Source: Diploscapter coronatus
Lineage: Eukaryota; Nematoda; Chromadorea; Rhabditida; Rhabditidae
NCBI GenBank assembly: GCA_964036155.1
Contig: OZ038422.1
Coordinates: 8,393,201-8,457,200 of the forward strand
Reading direction: 5' to 3'
Length of the DNA stretch: 64,000 nucleotides
Positions 26,540 through 40,077 of the stretch are shown here, one piece after another. The position numbers were made by a program, and so were the translations under genes. Within the stretch, counting starts at the first letter, position 1. Each line of letters starts with the position of its first letter. Below the pieces are notes generated by a model. That model was not told where the DNA came from. It saw only the letters and a program-made list of their open reading frames with translations, and did no database searches.

Positions 26540-29500
26540 CTATAGAACAAAAGATGAATTTGTGACCTTTTCAGGCTTGTTCGGATTAGGTACTGCTCGC
26601 TTGCGAGACTTCTTCACAACAGAATTGTTGCGCTGGAATTTCAACAATTAAAAACATAACAAAAATACTGTCATTATAGTCAAACAAGAATCAAAATCTG
26701 AAAAAAAAATCATTCTATCTTATTCTTTGTATGACAAAGTATTTCGTTAGTTCTCTAATCAAGATCTTCATTTCTTTAACAGTCACTACAATTTAGTCTC
26801 ACCTGATTGCCCTTCCTTTCGGGAGTGAGCATGCCAGTGCTATTGAGAGCATTCATTTTTGCTTGCATCGGCTGCATCAAGAAGACGGACTTCATCGGCA
26901 AAGCTGCAGCAGGTTTGGTTAAATTCGGCTGCTTCTTCGAACTGAAGAGAGCGCGCACTGCAGCCAGCGACTTTTCGCTCGCGAACATCGGCTTGAATTT
27001 GGGGATCGAGGAAGGGGCTGCAAAGAAATAAAATTTTTATTACGAATTATTAAGCAAGAATTTTGACATGGAATGATTATATGAACAGACACGACTTAAT
27101 TCGTTCATTTTTATAAACTTCCTAGAAAAATGATTTTAGAGTTAGAGTTCCCAAGCTTCGCTCCTTGCAGAAGTCACAAGCAAAGGGGAAAACGTGGTAG
27201 TCCAGGCTATCTCGAATTCTGGGTTATTTTTCTAGGATTTTCTTTCACAAATGGCTAAATGGTGGTAGAAAATAGCATTTATAGTCGGAAACTTCTTGAA
27301 ATTCAGCCTGAAACACGATGAAAATGGCGTGTTTTCTATTTTAGTCCCATCCTACCACGGTTTTCTTAACAAAGTCTGTTCGTTTTGGAGGTTAATTTTT
27401 GGTTTTTCTTGCGAAAACTTATTTATTGAATTTTTTCCGAAATCTAAGATATGTCATGGGGCGTCGATTAATACTACGTTTCCTCCTTGGGGGCGATTTC
27501 TGCAGACCCACTTGGGAACCCTATGTTAGAATACTCCAAACTTTTAGACATATCTTTTTATCAAAGATAAGAAAATCTAAAAATTTTTGAAATAAAATAT
27601 AAAAACTCACTTTGCTGCACAATTCCAGCACCAAACCCAGGAGAATTATTGAACGAAGACGAAGACGGCGATGCGACGACTCCCAACTGCGACATGCGAC
27701 TCGCTTCTGCATAGCTGCAATTCAATTTTCACTCATTCAATCGCTTCATCATCAACCCACCTCACATCCAAATTGTTCCTGGTCTGCGAGAATTGCGAAA
27801 TGGCCAGATTCGGTCTCAAATTGAAATTATTTTCTTTAGAAATTTGAAGAAAGATCGATTCAGTGCAAATTTTTGTCTAAACGACAAGTAATTTTAGAAA
27901 GTCCCTTCTTGGAAAAATAACCCACTTTTCTTCTCTATTAAGATCAATTCGCCGCGAGATTGAGTGAATTCCAAATAAATGGCTGATGAACTGTTTGAAC
28001 TTTAAAAAAATCACAAGTAATCAGTTCAGAATTTCTAAAAAATAACAACTTTGAAATTTTCTTACTTGAAACATTTGACCGACTTGAAATCGACATCTTT
28101 CTCCTCTTCTTCGATGTCTTCACTCTGTCTAGTCGGGTTCTGTTTGATCGGAGTCAGATATTTGTCCATCAGATTCGTCATAGGTTGGAGTTTCTGCTTG
28201 AATGCGAACTTTGGAACAATGCCATTCTGAAAGTTTAACTAGCTTTCTACAACAAGGCGTAAAATAGCTAACTTTCTTGAGTTTGTTGGGATGAATGGGA
28301 GGCACGTCGAGCAACGCCGCAGTCAGATCGAATCGGGTCTTCTTCGTTGCTTCCGAAACTGCAACAAGAATTTGTTTCGTTGGTTCTTCTGATTCTCTTC
28401 ATTTCCAGTTATTTGGGCCAAATTTCGCTTCAAGTTATTACTTCATTTTACCTTGCAATTTGTGTCCACAAAGTTCGACGTCGCAACTCGACAAATCTGT
28501 CATGAACCTGAAAACATTCATCATCAAAGAAGTATGCATTCTTTATTCAGAATTTTGAGGATTCTCAAGAGGTATATACCACTGCGCACCAAAGATTTTG
28601 ATGCGTAATGACCGCTCCCCTTCTCAAATGACAGATAGATAATGATGATAAAATATAAAATTAAAATTTCAAAACACACGAATAGAGACAAAAAAAAATC
28701 AAACCTTCCCAGAGCACTCCTCGTCATTTCGTCCTCCCTACGATACGGCACTTCTTCGGGTGGCCCGGTCAGCACACAGTATGATGGGTAACTGAGAAAT
28801 TTTTATTCGAGGTTGGATTTCAAAGTTTTTTCCCTCAACTTACCAGAATGATTCTTTCATCCCGTAGAAGATCACGTCCAAATAGGCAGGCGGTTCTTCA
28901 TTTGGCAGTTCGTAGCCATACTGAAAAAAATCAATCTTTGAAATGCAATTTCATTCCTTCGTTTGAAGTTTTAATATCAAAATGCTCTTTGGGGAATTGC
29001 TATGATGATAGTACACTTTTTCAGGTTAGTTTGAAGATTTTTATCTTTTTTAAAGAGAAAAACATAACGAAAAATGGAAAAGAATCTGTACACTGGTTGG
29101 AAGAAAATACTCCTTATCATATTTGAGAAAGCATGAATTACCGTATTCTTCCAGTAGATCTTCAGTTGCGCATAGCTGGAGAATGGCGAGTGCTTAGGCA
29201 GAGAGCGATAGAAGGCCACAACGCGGCCGCGACCAAGTCTGAAAACAGTCGTATTTGAAAGTATAAAATATTGTATTTTGCAAGACGTGTGAACAACATG
29301 ATAAAATACAGTATGCCGCTTGAGAAATCCTTCTTCTTCCTATGCAAGAACAACACACATGCGACATTTTTGATTTGATGACTCAAAATTCTAGTCATCT
29401 CGATGAAGATGGGTAAATGATAAATGATGCAGAGTATTGCAAGGTAAGAAAAGGTCGTGACATTTTATGTTGATTACAGAAATTTTCGTCGGCATTTTCA

Positions 29501-32500
29501 GAAGTAGTAATTGGAGGATGTCAGAGGTTCAAGGAATAGAAACTTGTATGGCCTCGAAATTTGAAAACATAGTTGCATGGACTTCAACTTCGCAATTGTT
29601 TAAATCAGACGTGCCTTCGAAAAATTCGAAATCAAAATTTTGCGCGCCACTGATTGAGATAAACAGTGTATTAGCCCAAATCAGAAAGAAAATGAATAAA
29701 CGAAAAAGGTTCGATGAATTTAGAGATTTCAAACTGCAGATAAGACAATTGCCTCTCCTCTCGATTCCCACTCGCCTCCCCCTTCCCTACAGTGTCAGCC
29801 CTGCCATTTTTATAACGGCTTTGTCATTTGTGTGCACTTCGATAAAATGCACAAATGCGCATTGCAAATGGGGCGAATAAAATGGAGATAAACACAACGT
29901 GGAAAGGCAGCATGAAACAAAGAAAGAAGGAGCAGAGAAATAAAGAGGAACTAAACGTATAATCGAATAGATCGAATGTCGCTAAATCAGTCATGAATGA
30001 AGATGCGAAGTGCAATAATTTTTGAATGATTTTTTAAAAGCATCAGAAGGAGACCATTTTTCATAAATCAGCCATATGTTCAACAAAAGAAGAGCATAAT
30101 GCCTGAACAGCGTTAGGAATATTTGAATTAGACTCAAAAATATATGAGAGTAGATCACACGAGCGAAATCATAGTCATAATGTTGTCAGGCGCAACGCAA
30201 ATTTTGTAAATCTCGTGTTAGAAATGCAGAATTATAAAGAAGATGTTAATAGATGTTATGGAGGTTGGGCCGCAGAGCCATTTGACCTAAGTTCTTTCTA
30301 GATCTATGTCAAAAACTTCATCCAATCATTCATCCACTATCTCTATTCCTTACGTTAAGGAAGTAGACCGAGAAAAAGCAAGGGAAAATCTGTATCATCA
30401 TAATTCTCATCAAAATTTAAGGGCATATTATAAATCATAAATTTGAAATGTACTCAAGTCATGTACGTTTTACAAATTAAAAATCAGCGCGAGAGGAAGT
30501 TAGAAATGGAAATGCAAAAAGTGAGCCGGTGGCAGCTGGCTGGCAGTTTCAAAGCAGAGAATGAAGAAAACAGTCATCTCGGTTTTTCTCTTCCTTCCCT
30601 CTTCTCCCATTTCTCTCGTTATTCTGACCAGTTGTTATGCGCGCGTGACCATAGGGGACCCACAAACGCTGAAAGAGAGAATAGGACGACCAGAAACAGG
30701 AAAAAGAAACAGAAACAGAAGATGAATATATTAGTCACGGCCAAATAGCAGCGTTTCATCATCTGCTCGATTGCCAATTGCGAAATCATTCGTTGAATCT
30801 AGCTTCTTCCAAATTTTAGAACGACGAAAAGGAGCTAGAGACGCACAAATGCCGGAATGTCAATACTGGCACTCTGAAGAAAGTACCGTAATCCCAATGC
30901 GAAAGAAATGCTTGATGGGAACCAAAAAATCGTGAATGCTAGCATTTCTCATTCCACAGTAATTCAGAATTTTGGAAAGAAAACACTCGCACCCTATAAA
31001 GAGTTATATTCCAAATTTCCTTCCTCTATTCGTCGTCTATGCAATTTTAGAAGCAGAAAAGCCGAATTTTGCAAAACATTCAGGCCGAAATAAAATATGC
31101 GAGTACAGTAACCTCGAGGGGAAACTCTTCAAAACTGCCGATATTTTCAATGAAAATGGGGACAGAGAAAGCAGCTTACAAAGGGCATTGCACAAATGCA
31201 CTTTTCTCCCTTTCCCTCTACCCTCGCTTATCCCCCTTCCTTTTTCCCTTTCATTTGTAAATTCGACCGATGAATCAGAAGAAGGGTCGCTCTAATTTTG
31301 CTAAGAAAAAAACACTCATGTGAGCCGAAATCGCAATTTTACTATTTGGCAGAGGGTGAATTGAATGCGGGGCGATCAGACTAGAAACTATACAGGGATT
31401 GTTGACGGAAAACTTCTAGTTGTAATGAAGGTTTGTTATAAAAACGAGAGCAAGATAAGGAGAAGTAGAGTAAAAGCAAAATTCAAATTCATGACTATAC
31501 TATGCAACTGAAATCAAGATCATGGATTTGCTGATATCTCCGCTATTATTTTTATAAATGGAAAATTTAGACGAACCTAGGAAGAACGTTGACATTCCTG
31601 GCAGCGACAGGGCCTTCCTTTGCAGGACCGAATTCGTCGTCGAGTTGCCACACTTCGAACGGAACCACACGCACCACTTCGCATCGAGGACTCAACAGCA
31701 CTTCGCCTTCCGAAGTCACATTCAGACGGGAGTCTAAAAAAAGTTCCCGAATTATATAAATTCATGAGAGCAGGAATGCCAACAAGTAAAGTACAGGTAC
31801 AAATTTTTAAATATAGCAAAGTAGAGGTACAATTTTTGGTACCTGTTAGCATCACTACAAAAACACATTAATATCGAATTTTAACAACGGACAGCAAAAA
31901 GCAAAAGTCGAGCAGAGTTGAATAAAATCGAGGTTCTAACAGCTCGGCTCGTTTAGAGTCCTGAATAACACTCTACTTCGTAAAGATGAATTGGTTAACA
32001 TTTGATGAAGATTTTTCTGAACTAGTGAAACGAATGCTTGCATACCGATCCTGAACTGGAGAGATGAATGCTCGATGGTGAGCAGCTTGCGAGGCATCAC
32101 GCACTCCCCAACTCGATACCACAACTTGGATTCCAGCCAGTAGAAAAGTGAGAAACGCAGACTCTGCACGATCATATCGCAATCCACCGACAATTTGGCC
32201 GAAATCTGAAAGAAATGAATTTTTCAGGGTAGCTCATTTCTAGCGTTTGGAAGATAAAAGATGAGAACTTCTTCCTAAAGTACTGTATAAGGTAGAAAGA
32301 TAGAACGCCTTCTCATAATTTCAACGTTTCACCACCCATCAACAGAATGTTATGGACGTTAGCTGTAGGAGAGTCTTTGTCTCCATTTTCTTTACGCTAT
32401 TTCTAGATGGGGAAGAAAAATAGCATGATGAAAATAAAGAAAAAAAATCTGCCGTTAAGGAACAAAACGCAGTGATTATCTACTGTGCATTGACTCGAGA

Positions 32501-33081
32501 TTCTGTCTACTCTTAGAGTTTCTATACGTGAAAAGGAGTCGACATCTTAAAAATCAAACCTCGATTCTCTGCGAGCGGAGAAATGCCTTGAATTCGTCGG
32601 AAGGTTGCTCAAAGATGGCCGCCTCGCCGATGAGGATGATTTGGGCGAAGTCCTCGCCTGGCGACGCGCAGATGTTGTTGTACTGGTTGAGAATCGTCCT
32701 GAAATATAGATTTTTAAAAGTTATGATTTCCTTGATCATGGAAAATTGAAATTCTTCGAGATTTCTCTACAATAAAGGTTCCAAATTGCTATGAAATCTT
32801 CAAATCTTGCCGTGTTTATGTTTTTGATGGCTACCAAAACAATCACTGTTCTGGCTCCTTGGGAAGTTTAGTTTTTTTTTTTTTTTTTAAATATTATTTG
32901 ACCTACAATAGTGTCAACTTTTCAATAATTTACTCGCTTAAATAGGACTTTTCACCAACCGACAGAGCATCATTTGCACAGCGTAGGCCATGTTCTTCCG
33001 ATTGTCGAAGTGCATGTCGATTTGCAGCAGCAAACCGCCCATCTCGTCCAGCCTCAGATTCGCCAGAGTGTACATTGACAT
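26540..33081 (-). CDS. C18orf63-like (DUF4708) protein
   Basis: Fifteen exons join in phase to 566 residues: 33081-32960, 32698-32560, 32205-32046, 31733-31577, 29238-29142, 28920-28844, 28791-28705, 28507-28452, 28358-28273, 28226-28066, 27999-27926, 27833-27761, 27714-27611, 27017-26803, 26632-26540. From memory of the family, residues 1 to about 330 follow the vertebrate C18orf63 order: an opening SMYTLANLRLDEMGGLL block, ICASPGEDFAQIILIG, then FSSYAQLKIYWKNTYGYELP, FYGMKESFCYPSYCVLTGPP and a final FMTDLSSCDVELCGHKL. Function is not known for any member. The C-terminal third is low-complexity, Ser/Asn/Lys-rich, with an acidic EEEEKDVD patch. The start is 14 nt after a TTTCAG acceptor, so probably trans-spliced; an exon at 33468-33585 (MTIFRSVVPSIPES) could instead be an alternative 5' exon, but its phase does not fit. 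A 2.3-kb intron (29239-31576) looks empty. Confidence 0.85.
27144..27530. mobile_element. Diverged fold-back element in a C18orf63-like intron
   Basis: Near 27146-27200 and 27470-27530 the sequence repeats as diverged inverted copies, sharing GTTCCCAAG, TGCAGAA(G/A)TC and GGAAACGT-like blocks. The arms match much less well than in the other fold-back elements, so it is probably an old insertion. Boundaries and target duplication are not resolved. Confidence 0.45.
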
Positions 33082-34437
33082 TGCTGATTGAATGCTGAAA
33101 TTCATAAAAAAAAGAATAAATGTGAAAAAATGCGATATTAGCAGAAAATCGAAAAAAAAACGCGAAAATTTGGGGGTTTTTTTTGTAAAAGTCAGAGTCG
33201 CAGGGCCGCATATCGGTGAAATTTTATCCATCTATATATACTCCATTATCCCTCAGTCGACAGTTGGCTGTCTCTTATCAAAACGAGAGGTGCGAGTCGC
33301 ACGCAACACGCGGACGAAATAGTGTTGAAAGTGAGGAGAACGCGGCGAAGGCGCAGACGGATAAGGAGGAAATGCCTCGCACCTTCCCTTTTGCCTAGAG
33401 ACAGGTAAATTCGAACTGAGGGAGAAATAATGGAGAGTATCTTTCTTCCATTTTTCAAGTATGCTTACACCTGCAGGTTTATCCGATTGTGCATCGGTAA
33501 TATGGCTGATGGTGGCGAGTAGTTTCTCATGCGACGGTACTAGAGACTCGGGAATTGACGGCACAACAGATCGGAATATCGTCATCTCTGACGCAGTTCA
33601 AATGACCGTTTGGTTATCTGAAAGAGAGAGGTGATTAGATTAGGAATCATATTGAGAAAAGGTGTATAGGTAGAGCTAGACTCCGGTCAATTTTGACGTC
33701 TCTAATGAGAGAGAAGTGACAATGGCATGTATTTAGCGATGGCGCTGGAGCAGATTCCAGTCTAACAACTATCGTTTCAGCCCTGATTTCTTTTGACTGG
33801 CGAATGATATTCATGTTTTTTTATAGTTTTTCATCCATAAAGAAATCGCAGACACAAATTCGGCCTGATGAAGAAGCTGAACTTCACTCATTGCGATGAC
33901 AGAACGGTGTCCATCAGCATTTCGCTGCAGTCGAGCCTGTTTGATGTGAAGCTGGTGAGAAAGCAACGTAAAGACGTGGGAAGTGATGAACTTAGTGTTT
34001 ACAATTCCACCTGTTCAATCATAGAATGTATGCAAATGTTTCAAAATTTTAACAAATGCCATCACCATCCGTTCCGAGTACATGAAATTTCAAAATTGCT
34101 TCAAAAGTTGAGCTACATTTGCGTCCTTTGAACATGATACAATATGCATCAGACATTTTCATGATGCGATTTGATGAGATTACACAATCTGGAGCACGTT
34201 TGATAAGGGATGTTCCTGTGGCAGATTCGCTGCCCCGCCCCCTTTTTTATCTTCTTCCACTCCCCCTCGCAATCCACAACTCTCTCGCACCCTTTGATTT
34301 GTTCACGTCAGTTGTTCTCGAATCATCTACTATTTATTCACTTATCACTTTACAAATTATTTCGAATTACCTAATCAGCAACTATTCAAATTTTCTATAT
34401 CCTCTAAAATTCACCACTTTTCATCAGTTTTCTTGAG
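33082..34437. other. Divergent upstream region
   Basis: Shared 5' region between the minus-strand C18orf63-like gene and the plus-strand secreted cysteine-rich gene. The minus strand at 33468-33585 could be an upstream exon (39 codons ending at a GGTGTAAG donor). An 87-codon unspliced plus-strand frame at 33868-34131 is not supported by anything else. No core promoter motif could be assigned. Confidence 0.4.
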
Positions 34438-37205
34438 ATGCTTTACAGTAATATCTGCCTTGTATTTCTCACCATTCTACAATCAGTCAAGTCGCTGAAT
34501 GTGTGCAGCAGAAGGCAGGCATGCGGAGCTGTACTCAATTCGTACCCACAGGTAAGAAAGACAGAATCATATTTAGATATTTGCATTTCATGAAAACACC
34601 GTGCATCAAATTTAATCAAATTTATCACAATACGAGTCTCTGTTTACATTGCACACTTCCATCAAATTACCTTTTCGACTATGCATAGCATATGGAGGTT
34701 GGACAAACACAAAAACTCAACAAAAATACTAATTGTTTAGATTTAGATTTTGCTAAGAGATGAAAGACAATCAACATTATGCAATTATGTTAAAATATCT
34801 AGAGGAAAAAACAAAATGATTGAATGCAGACAGAAAATTGATTGTCTGACTTCTTTGGTCTAATGCCAAGACTAATCCAATTCAACTATCTGTATGTAAT
34901 CTTCAGATGGAAGACGACTCGTCTGGTTGGGGATCAGGAATGGGCCCGCCGCTGTATGATGAACTTCTATCTGTGAGTTTTTTTTCACATTTCAAATTTT
35001 ATATCTTTCAAATCAAACAAGTCGCTCCGAGATTTACACTTATCTCGTTTAAAGGTGACCATTTACCATTCCTTGATAAGAACGTGCCAATGGGATATAA
35101 GGTCAAATCATTCTCACTACAGAATGTCTACTAGAAGATCACAGATTAGGAATTCAAAAAAATTAAACCGACTTCGTGAGTCTATTAAAAATAACATTTT
35201 CTCTTTAGCACGATGTATTCGACTATTCACAGAATCCAGAAGCGCAACAGAAGGAGCTGTGCCTTTGCCAAAACAATGAAACCTGTCCGTTTGGGGATGA
35301 ATCGAAAATGCTTTCCATTGACAGAGTAGGCATCACAATATTCTTTCATTCAATTACGAGCATCATTCTGACAGCATTTCAAACTTCATTCTGGCATAAT
35401 TTCGATAAACTAATTTTCGGACAGGTTATGATGCATTTTTATTTTACAACGCTATCAGTAAACTTTTCCACAATTTACTGCAATACCAAATATTATTGGA
35501 ATCTGAAAGACAACTTAATTTTTCAAATTATTCGCATGAAATTGTTTAAAATTTAGATGATCACTATGACATTTTGCGACGATGTCACTAAACAGCTCTC
35601 GACGGTTTGTCCGCGATATCAAAACGTCGCCAGAGTTATTGGAGCCCCTCATCCTGATTTTCCTGCAGGTTAGTTTTTCTTTATCTTTTCATTCTGAACC
35701 ACTTGCAACAAATTCTTTCTTTTGTTCTTCTATTTTGACATTTTAACAGGCTCTCGTATCTCTCGCATCTCCTAATCCATTACATCTGTCAGCAAGGCAG
35801 TTCGATCGATTATCAACGTTTCGCAATGAGTTCAAATGGCAAAACCGAAAAATAGACTAAATTTTTAGAAGCAATATTTTTCGAACGAAACAAATCGACT
35901 TTCAAGAATACATTGATCTTCATAAACTGAAAAAAAACTATTCTTGCGCATTTGAAATTAAATTTCCTATAGCTATTTATTTAGAGTGAAAAATAATTCG
36001 AGGTATTTTCTCCAATAATACGTCTTCATTGGATTTATCATTTTGATACTCAGGGAAAGTCCTTTCCTAGATTAATCGTAGATCAGTCCTACATCAATAT
36101 GAATGATCGGGGATCGTTCTCAAAAATTGTGAAGAGTCTTCGAATAATCGCTGATAACCTACCGACCACAAAGGGTTGTTTGAGGATTGATCGTCGATTT
36201 TTCGAGGACTCTTAAAAATTTTGAGAACGATCTCCGATTGTTCACATTGATGTAGGATTAATCCACAATTAATCGAGGAAAGGATTTTCGCTGAGTGCAA
36301 GCACAACAATTTGATTAATTTTCCACGAAAATACGGATCACCTATTCCCCTTATCAAGCTTCGCTGAGTAGATATTTATCTCGCTTAACTTGCTGATAAT
36401 CTACCACATTATCATTTCTCATTATGTGATATGTGCGGTGCTTTTTCATGTGTGCCGGATGTGCCATAAGTTAACGTGTTGCTTGTAAACATCGATGGAC
36501 AGACATAATGACTTTACACAAAACATTCTCTGGCTGCATCATTGACAATGAGATGGAGATGAGAGCATCATTTGGAGGGAAACAAAGACAAAGCAGAGTG
36601 GCAAGGCGATTTGATAGGTCAGATAAAAGAGAATGAAAGAATTCGAGCTACAAATCAGTGCAACCAATGAGTCACCACTCTCGCAATCCCTAATAAATAA
36701 TCCAACTTGTCCAATGCTAAATCAGAAAAAGCGGGAATGCGGAGGTAAATTAGGAAAGCGAAAATTTTAAAAATCGACGGCCAATAAATTGAAAAACTCA
36801 TGATTCCAACTCGTTACGAGACGAAAAGTGTTCATGATCTGACTGTCGAATATTCTTGTAAAAGTCTTGTTTCTAGATACTGAAAATAGTCCAGCTTCGT
36901 TGTCTCATTCTTTCACCAACTTCATATTCTTATCAGACTTGAGACTTTTCCATCGCAAAAATTCGTCACCATCTCTCGCATCCCATTATTAAGGATGGTA
37001 ATTCAAAGCTGACTGGAATAATTCATCACATAGGGAATATTTGCGGTGGAAAACGTCCCAAGTCTGATTCTTATTTTTAGGTGAAACGCTGCAGTCAGTT
37101 TCTGACACGATGGTTTTCTGCCAGTGCCCTGGCGGCTATCGCAAATTGCCGACAGTCAATTACTGGGGGAATGGCGAGATCTACTTCGAATATCAATGTT
37201 TCTAA
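34438..37205 (+). CDS. Small secreted cysteine-rich protein, unrecognised family
   Basis: Five exons (34438-34551, 34907-34972, 35209-35325, 35557-35668, 37081-37205) join in phase to 177 residues. The N-terminus is a signal peptide (MLYSNICLVFLTILQSVKS). The mature part has about eleven cysteines in pairs and short spacings: CSRRQAC, LCLCQNNETC, TFCDD, TVCPRY, FCQCPGGY and a C-terminal EYQCF. This suggests several disulfides and an extracellular role. There is no transmembrane segment and no C-terminal hydrophobic tail for a GPI anchor. I do not recognise the family. The last intron is 1.4 kb and contains a fold-back element; the others are 0.2-0.4 kb. The first exon starts without an obvious upstream acceptor. 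Confidence 0.7.
36048..36296. mobile_element. 249-bp fold-back MITE in an intron
   Basis: Nearly the whole element is a palindrome. Outer ends read ACTCAGGGAAAGTCCTTTCC on the left and, in reverse complement, ACTCAGCGAAAATCCTTTCC on the right. The arms continue for about 100 nt sharing TCCTACATCAAT(A/G)TGAA, GATCGTTCTCAAAA and AAGAGTC. No target-site duplication is obvious. It lies in intron 4 of the secreted cysteine-rich gene. Confidence 0.85.
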
Positions 37206-37610
37206 ATCTCAATTACATTTTACATTTTTATTCTTCATCATTATGCTTACAGTTCTCGTTTAACTTCACTCTTAATCACGAAATAGTGAAATCGCTTAGA
37301 AATTTTAGTACAAACTATTCGACAATTTGAGTATAATTTTATACCTATCGTACAAAATCTATCTTCTCATCTACCTATTTATAATCAATCTCACATTATG
37401 TTACTTTAATTTGAACTCGAACCACTTCTCACATTCAGTACGGTGATTGAATTTTGTTTAATGCTGCTCAATTTTGTATCAATAAATAAGTGTCAAAGTT
37501 TCAGAATAATTTCTGAAAGGCATGGAGAAATTATTTTTTGTCATTTAATTGCATTTATTCGTTCTAGAAAAATAGTCAATTTTAAATAGTCCAAATTTAG
37601 ATTTTGTCCA

Positions 37611-39284
37611 CTATCTTCTATCATTATCTGCCCGTTTTGAATATTCGTTTCTTCGATAAGAATTGTCTCTAGACAAAGTAGATGTTGCCTAAAAATAATC
37701 ATTCATTTGCATAGTATTTTTGAATACAACTTACATTTTCTCGGTTATTATTATCTCTGCCCCGATAATTAGAACGATACTCTCTAGAACGACTTCTTTT
37801 CCGACTAGAATATCCACTTTTCGTATCCTAAAATGTCATTATTTTCTAGTTTTAACCACTCGATTTCTTAAAAGAAAACGTCACATTGATGAACTTTAGA
37901 ATACGAAATATCACGTGAAAATTCGCTATTTTCTTATTACATATTATTAGTTCAAATCAGTTAGCATAATTTTTATCGATAAATGAGCATGAATCTTGTT
38001 GGATCGAGAGATAATTCATATCGGAATTATCCAGTGGAAAATTATGAAAATGACAGACCTGTGGAGACCTGCTGCATCTCCTCTTCCTGAATTCATTCCT
38101 GTTTCTGCCTCTGTTCTCCTTCCCATCTCCGCACTCCAAATTCGTCCGTTTCTTCTCCGATTTTGCTCTCATTTCATTTCGAATTTCAGCAACTTTCTCT
38201 GTCATTTTTCGTTCAAATTCAGCCCTCATTTCCCGTTCCTTTTCTTGTAGCAGCTTTTGAAAATGAAGAATTTGACTGGATGATTCCTGAAAGATCAATT
38301 TTAGAGAAATGATCATTTAAATAAATCGTAACGTAAAAAAAGGATTCAGAATTAGACAAGGTCTTTTTTTTATGAAAACTATCTGAATTTTCTATGTTTT
38401 TTCCGTAACTTCTCAAAATATCATTATTTTACCGTCAAAGTAATCTGCTGTGAGTCCTTCTGCTCCTTGCTAGGAACATATGTCTGATTTCCCATTTTGT
38501 CCTGATCCAACCCGTTCACAATCAGCCACTCGTTCAATTGGTTCAAGTCTTCAAACGAGACTTCCAACGTCAGTGTCGATTTCACTAGCTGAAATGAAAT
38601 GTGCTTCAAATGGACTTAAATTTTTCTTTTAAACTTTCTTTGCAAACATGAAGATATACAAATATCTCAAAATAGCGCAGTTCAAAGTTTAAAAAATATA
38701 GAAATCCAAAAACTAACATACCCGAATATATTTGGGGTGAACGATAGAATCTCGTTCTTTGAATACTTTAGTGCAGTCTGGGCACTGCACTGTTCCAGCA
38801 GTTTCTAATCTGCAAAATCTCATGTTTCTTCTGACTTCATTTTGAATTTACCTGAGTTTGGCTTCCTTGAGTTCCTCCCGGAGTTCGTCGATCTGATTCC
38901 TGGCCGTGATGACGAGATGTCGCAGCTGAATCGCGTGTCTTCTTAATTGGCCATCGTCCTGCTGCACGCCGACGTCTTTCTTCTGAAACAACTAATTTCA
39001 GATTGGAATAGAAATTCAGTGGACGATATCTCGAAATACTAAATGGTTGAAAAAGGATGAAGATAAATTTAAATTTTACGGTGTTTAGGATTCACACAAT
39101 TATGATTCCTAAATTTCTTTAACAATTTTGAGATTTCACATTTCGTTTCAAATAGTAAATGAAAAGAATCATTTTGGAAAAAATAAAGAAAAATTACCTC
39201 AATCTTTACGGACTTTTTCTCCGTCTCTTCTTCAACATATTCATCGTATATCTCGTCATACAATAGTTCAATATCCTCGTCCAT
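37611..39284 (-). CDS. Coiled-coil protein with zinc-finger-like CxxC and basic tail
   Basis: Seven exons (39284-39198, 38982-38852, 38809-38722, 38588-38433, 38286-38059, 37827-37735, 37688-37611) join in phase to 286 residues. The N-terminus is strongly acidic (MDEDIELLYDEIYDEYVEEE). Residues about 40-73 look like a coiled coil. VQCPDCTKVF (about 80-90) resembles half of a zinc finger but has no clear second pair (one His follows). A second Lys/Glu-rich coiled coil spans about 155-205, and the C-terminus is Arg/Ser/Asn-rich (RKRRCSRSP, RKRSRSRE), like RS-type RNA-processing factors. I do not recognise an orthologue; a nuclear, RNA-related role is inference from the RS-like tail. It lies about 0.8 kb downstream of xrn-2 on the same strand. 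Confidence 0.72.
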
Positions 39285-40077
39285 TATTAAATAAAACAAT
39301 ATTTTAAAAAACCTATAAATAATCAAATTTCCCGAAAGAAATAGCAAATTGAAAATCGGGCTCGATTTTCCCGCAAAGTGAGTGGTCGTAAAAATAGGAC
39401 TGGCTTGCGTGAAAATAGGCTTGAAGCGAGAAAAATCCTTTCAAACGTCATACTATTCTCAGAAAATTTGAGGAAAAACATTACATAACATTATAGCCGT
39501 GGCATAACAAATATGTAGGCACAGTAAGTAAAATAATTAGCAATGAACAATGGTAAAAAAGTCATTCAGTTTTCGTCCTTTGCCAACTTGAAACATTTTG
39601 ACAGCTTTATTCGGTTGTTGTTGTGAAATTCTCGAGATCTATCACAATTCTTCGCAATCGAGTATTATCTTCGAAAAGGAGGAGAAAAAGTTAGGTAGAC
39701 CAAGATAGAGATGGAGAATAGGGAATAGATTATTATCCGGATGATATACAGAAAATTACTGAAACATATATCACTGGATATTAAAAATCTTTAGAAGAAA
39801 AGATAAAATAACTAATTAGACAAACAACAAAGAAAGATAACGATCAAACTTGTAAACTCAACGATTCTGTTTTACTTTAAAATCCAATTCATAATTCTGA
39901 TTATAAAAAGTTATAGAACAAATAACTGATTTTCTAGATAAAAAAATCTTGATCAACAAATCAAGAACTTTGACAATCGAACTGTAATTTCTACCTAACA
40001 TTCGACATAAAATTTGAATTATCTTGCAGTTCAATTGTTAAAATTCAAACACTTCCAGGTAGAATCAGTCTTTCAAT

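Noticed and set aside
26233..26550. A 105-codon minus-strand frame just after the C18orf63-like gene
   Set aside because: The last exon of that gene ends in-frame at a TAG at 26540, and this frame is offset; no acceptor links it.
33253..33585. A 110-codon minus-strand frame starting MTIFRSVV as the first exon of the C18orf63-like gene
   Set aside because: Only its first 39 codons have a usable donor, and the resulting phase does not match the next exon; an ATG right after a TTTCAG acceptor at 33081 fits better.
33868..34131. An 87-codon plus-strand frame with several Cys and His
   Set aside because: It is unspliced, has no signal peptide or domain, and lies in the divergent upstream region; a chance frame is more likely.
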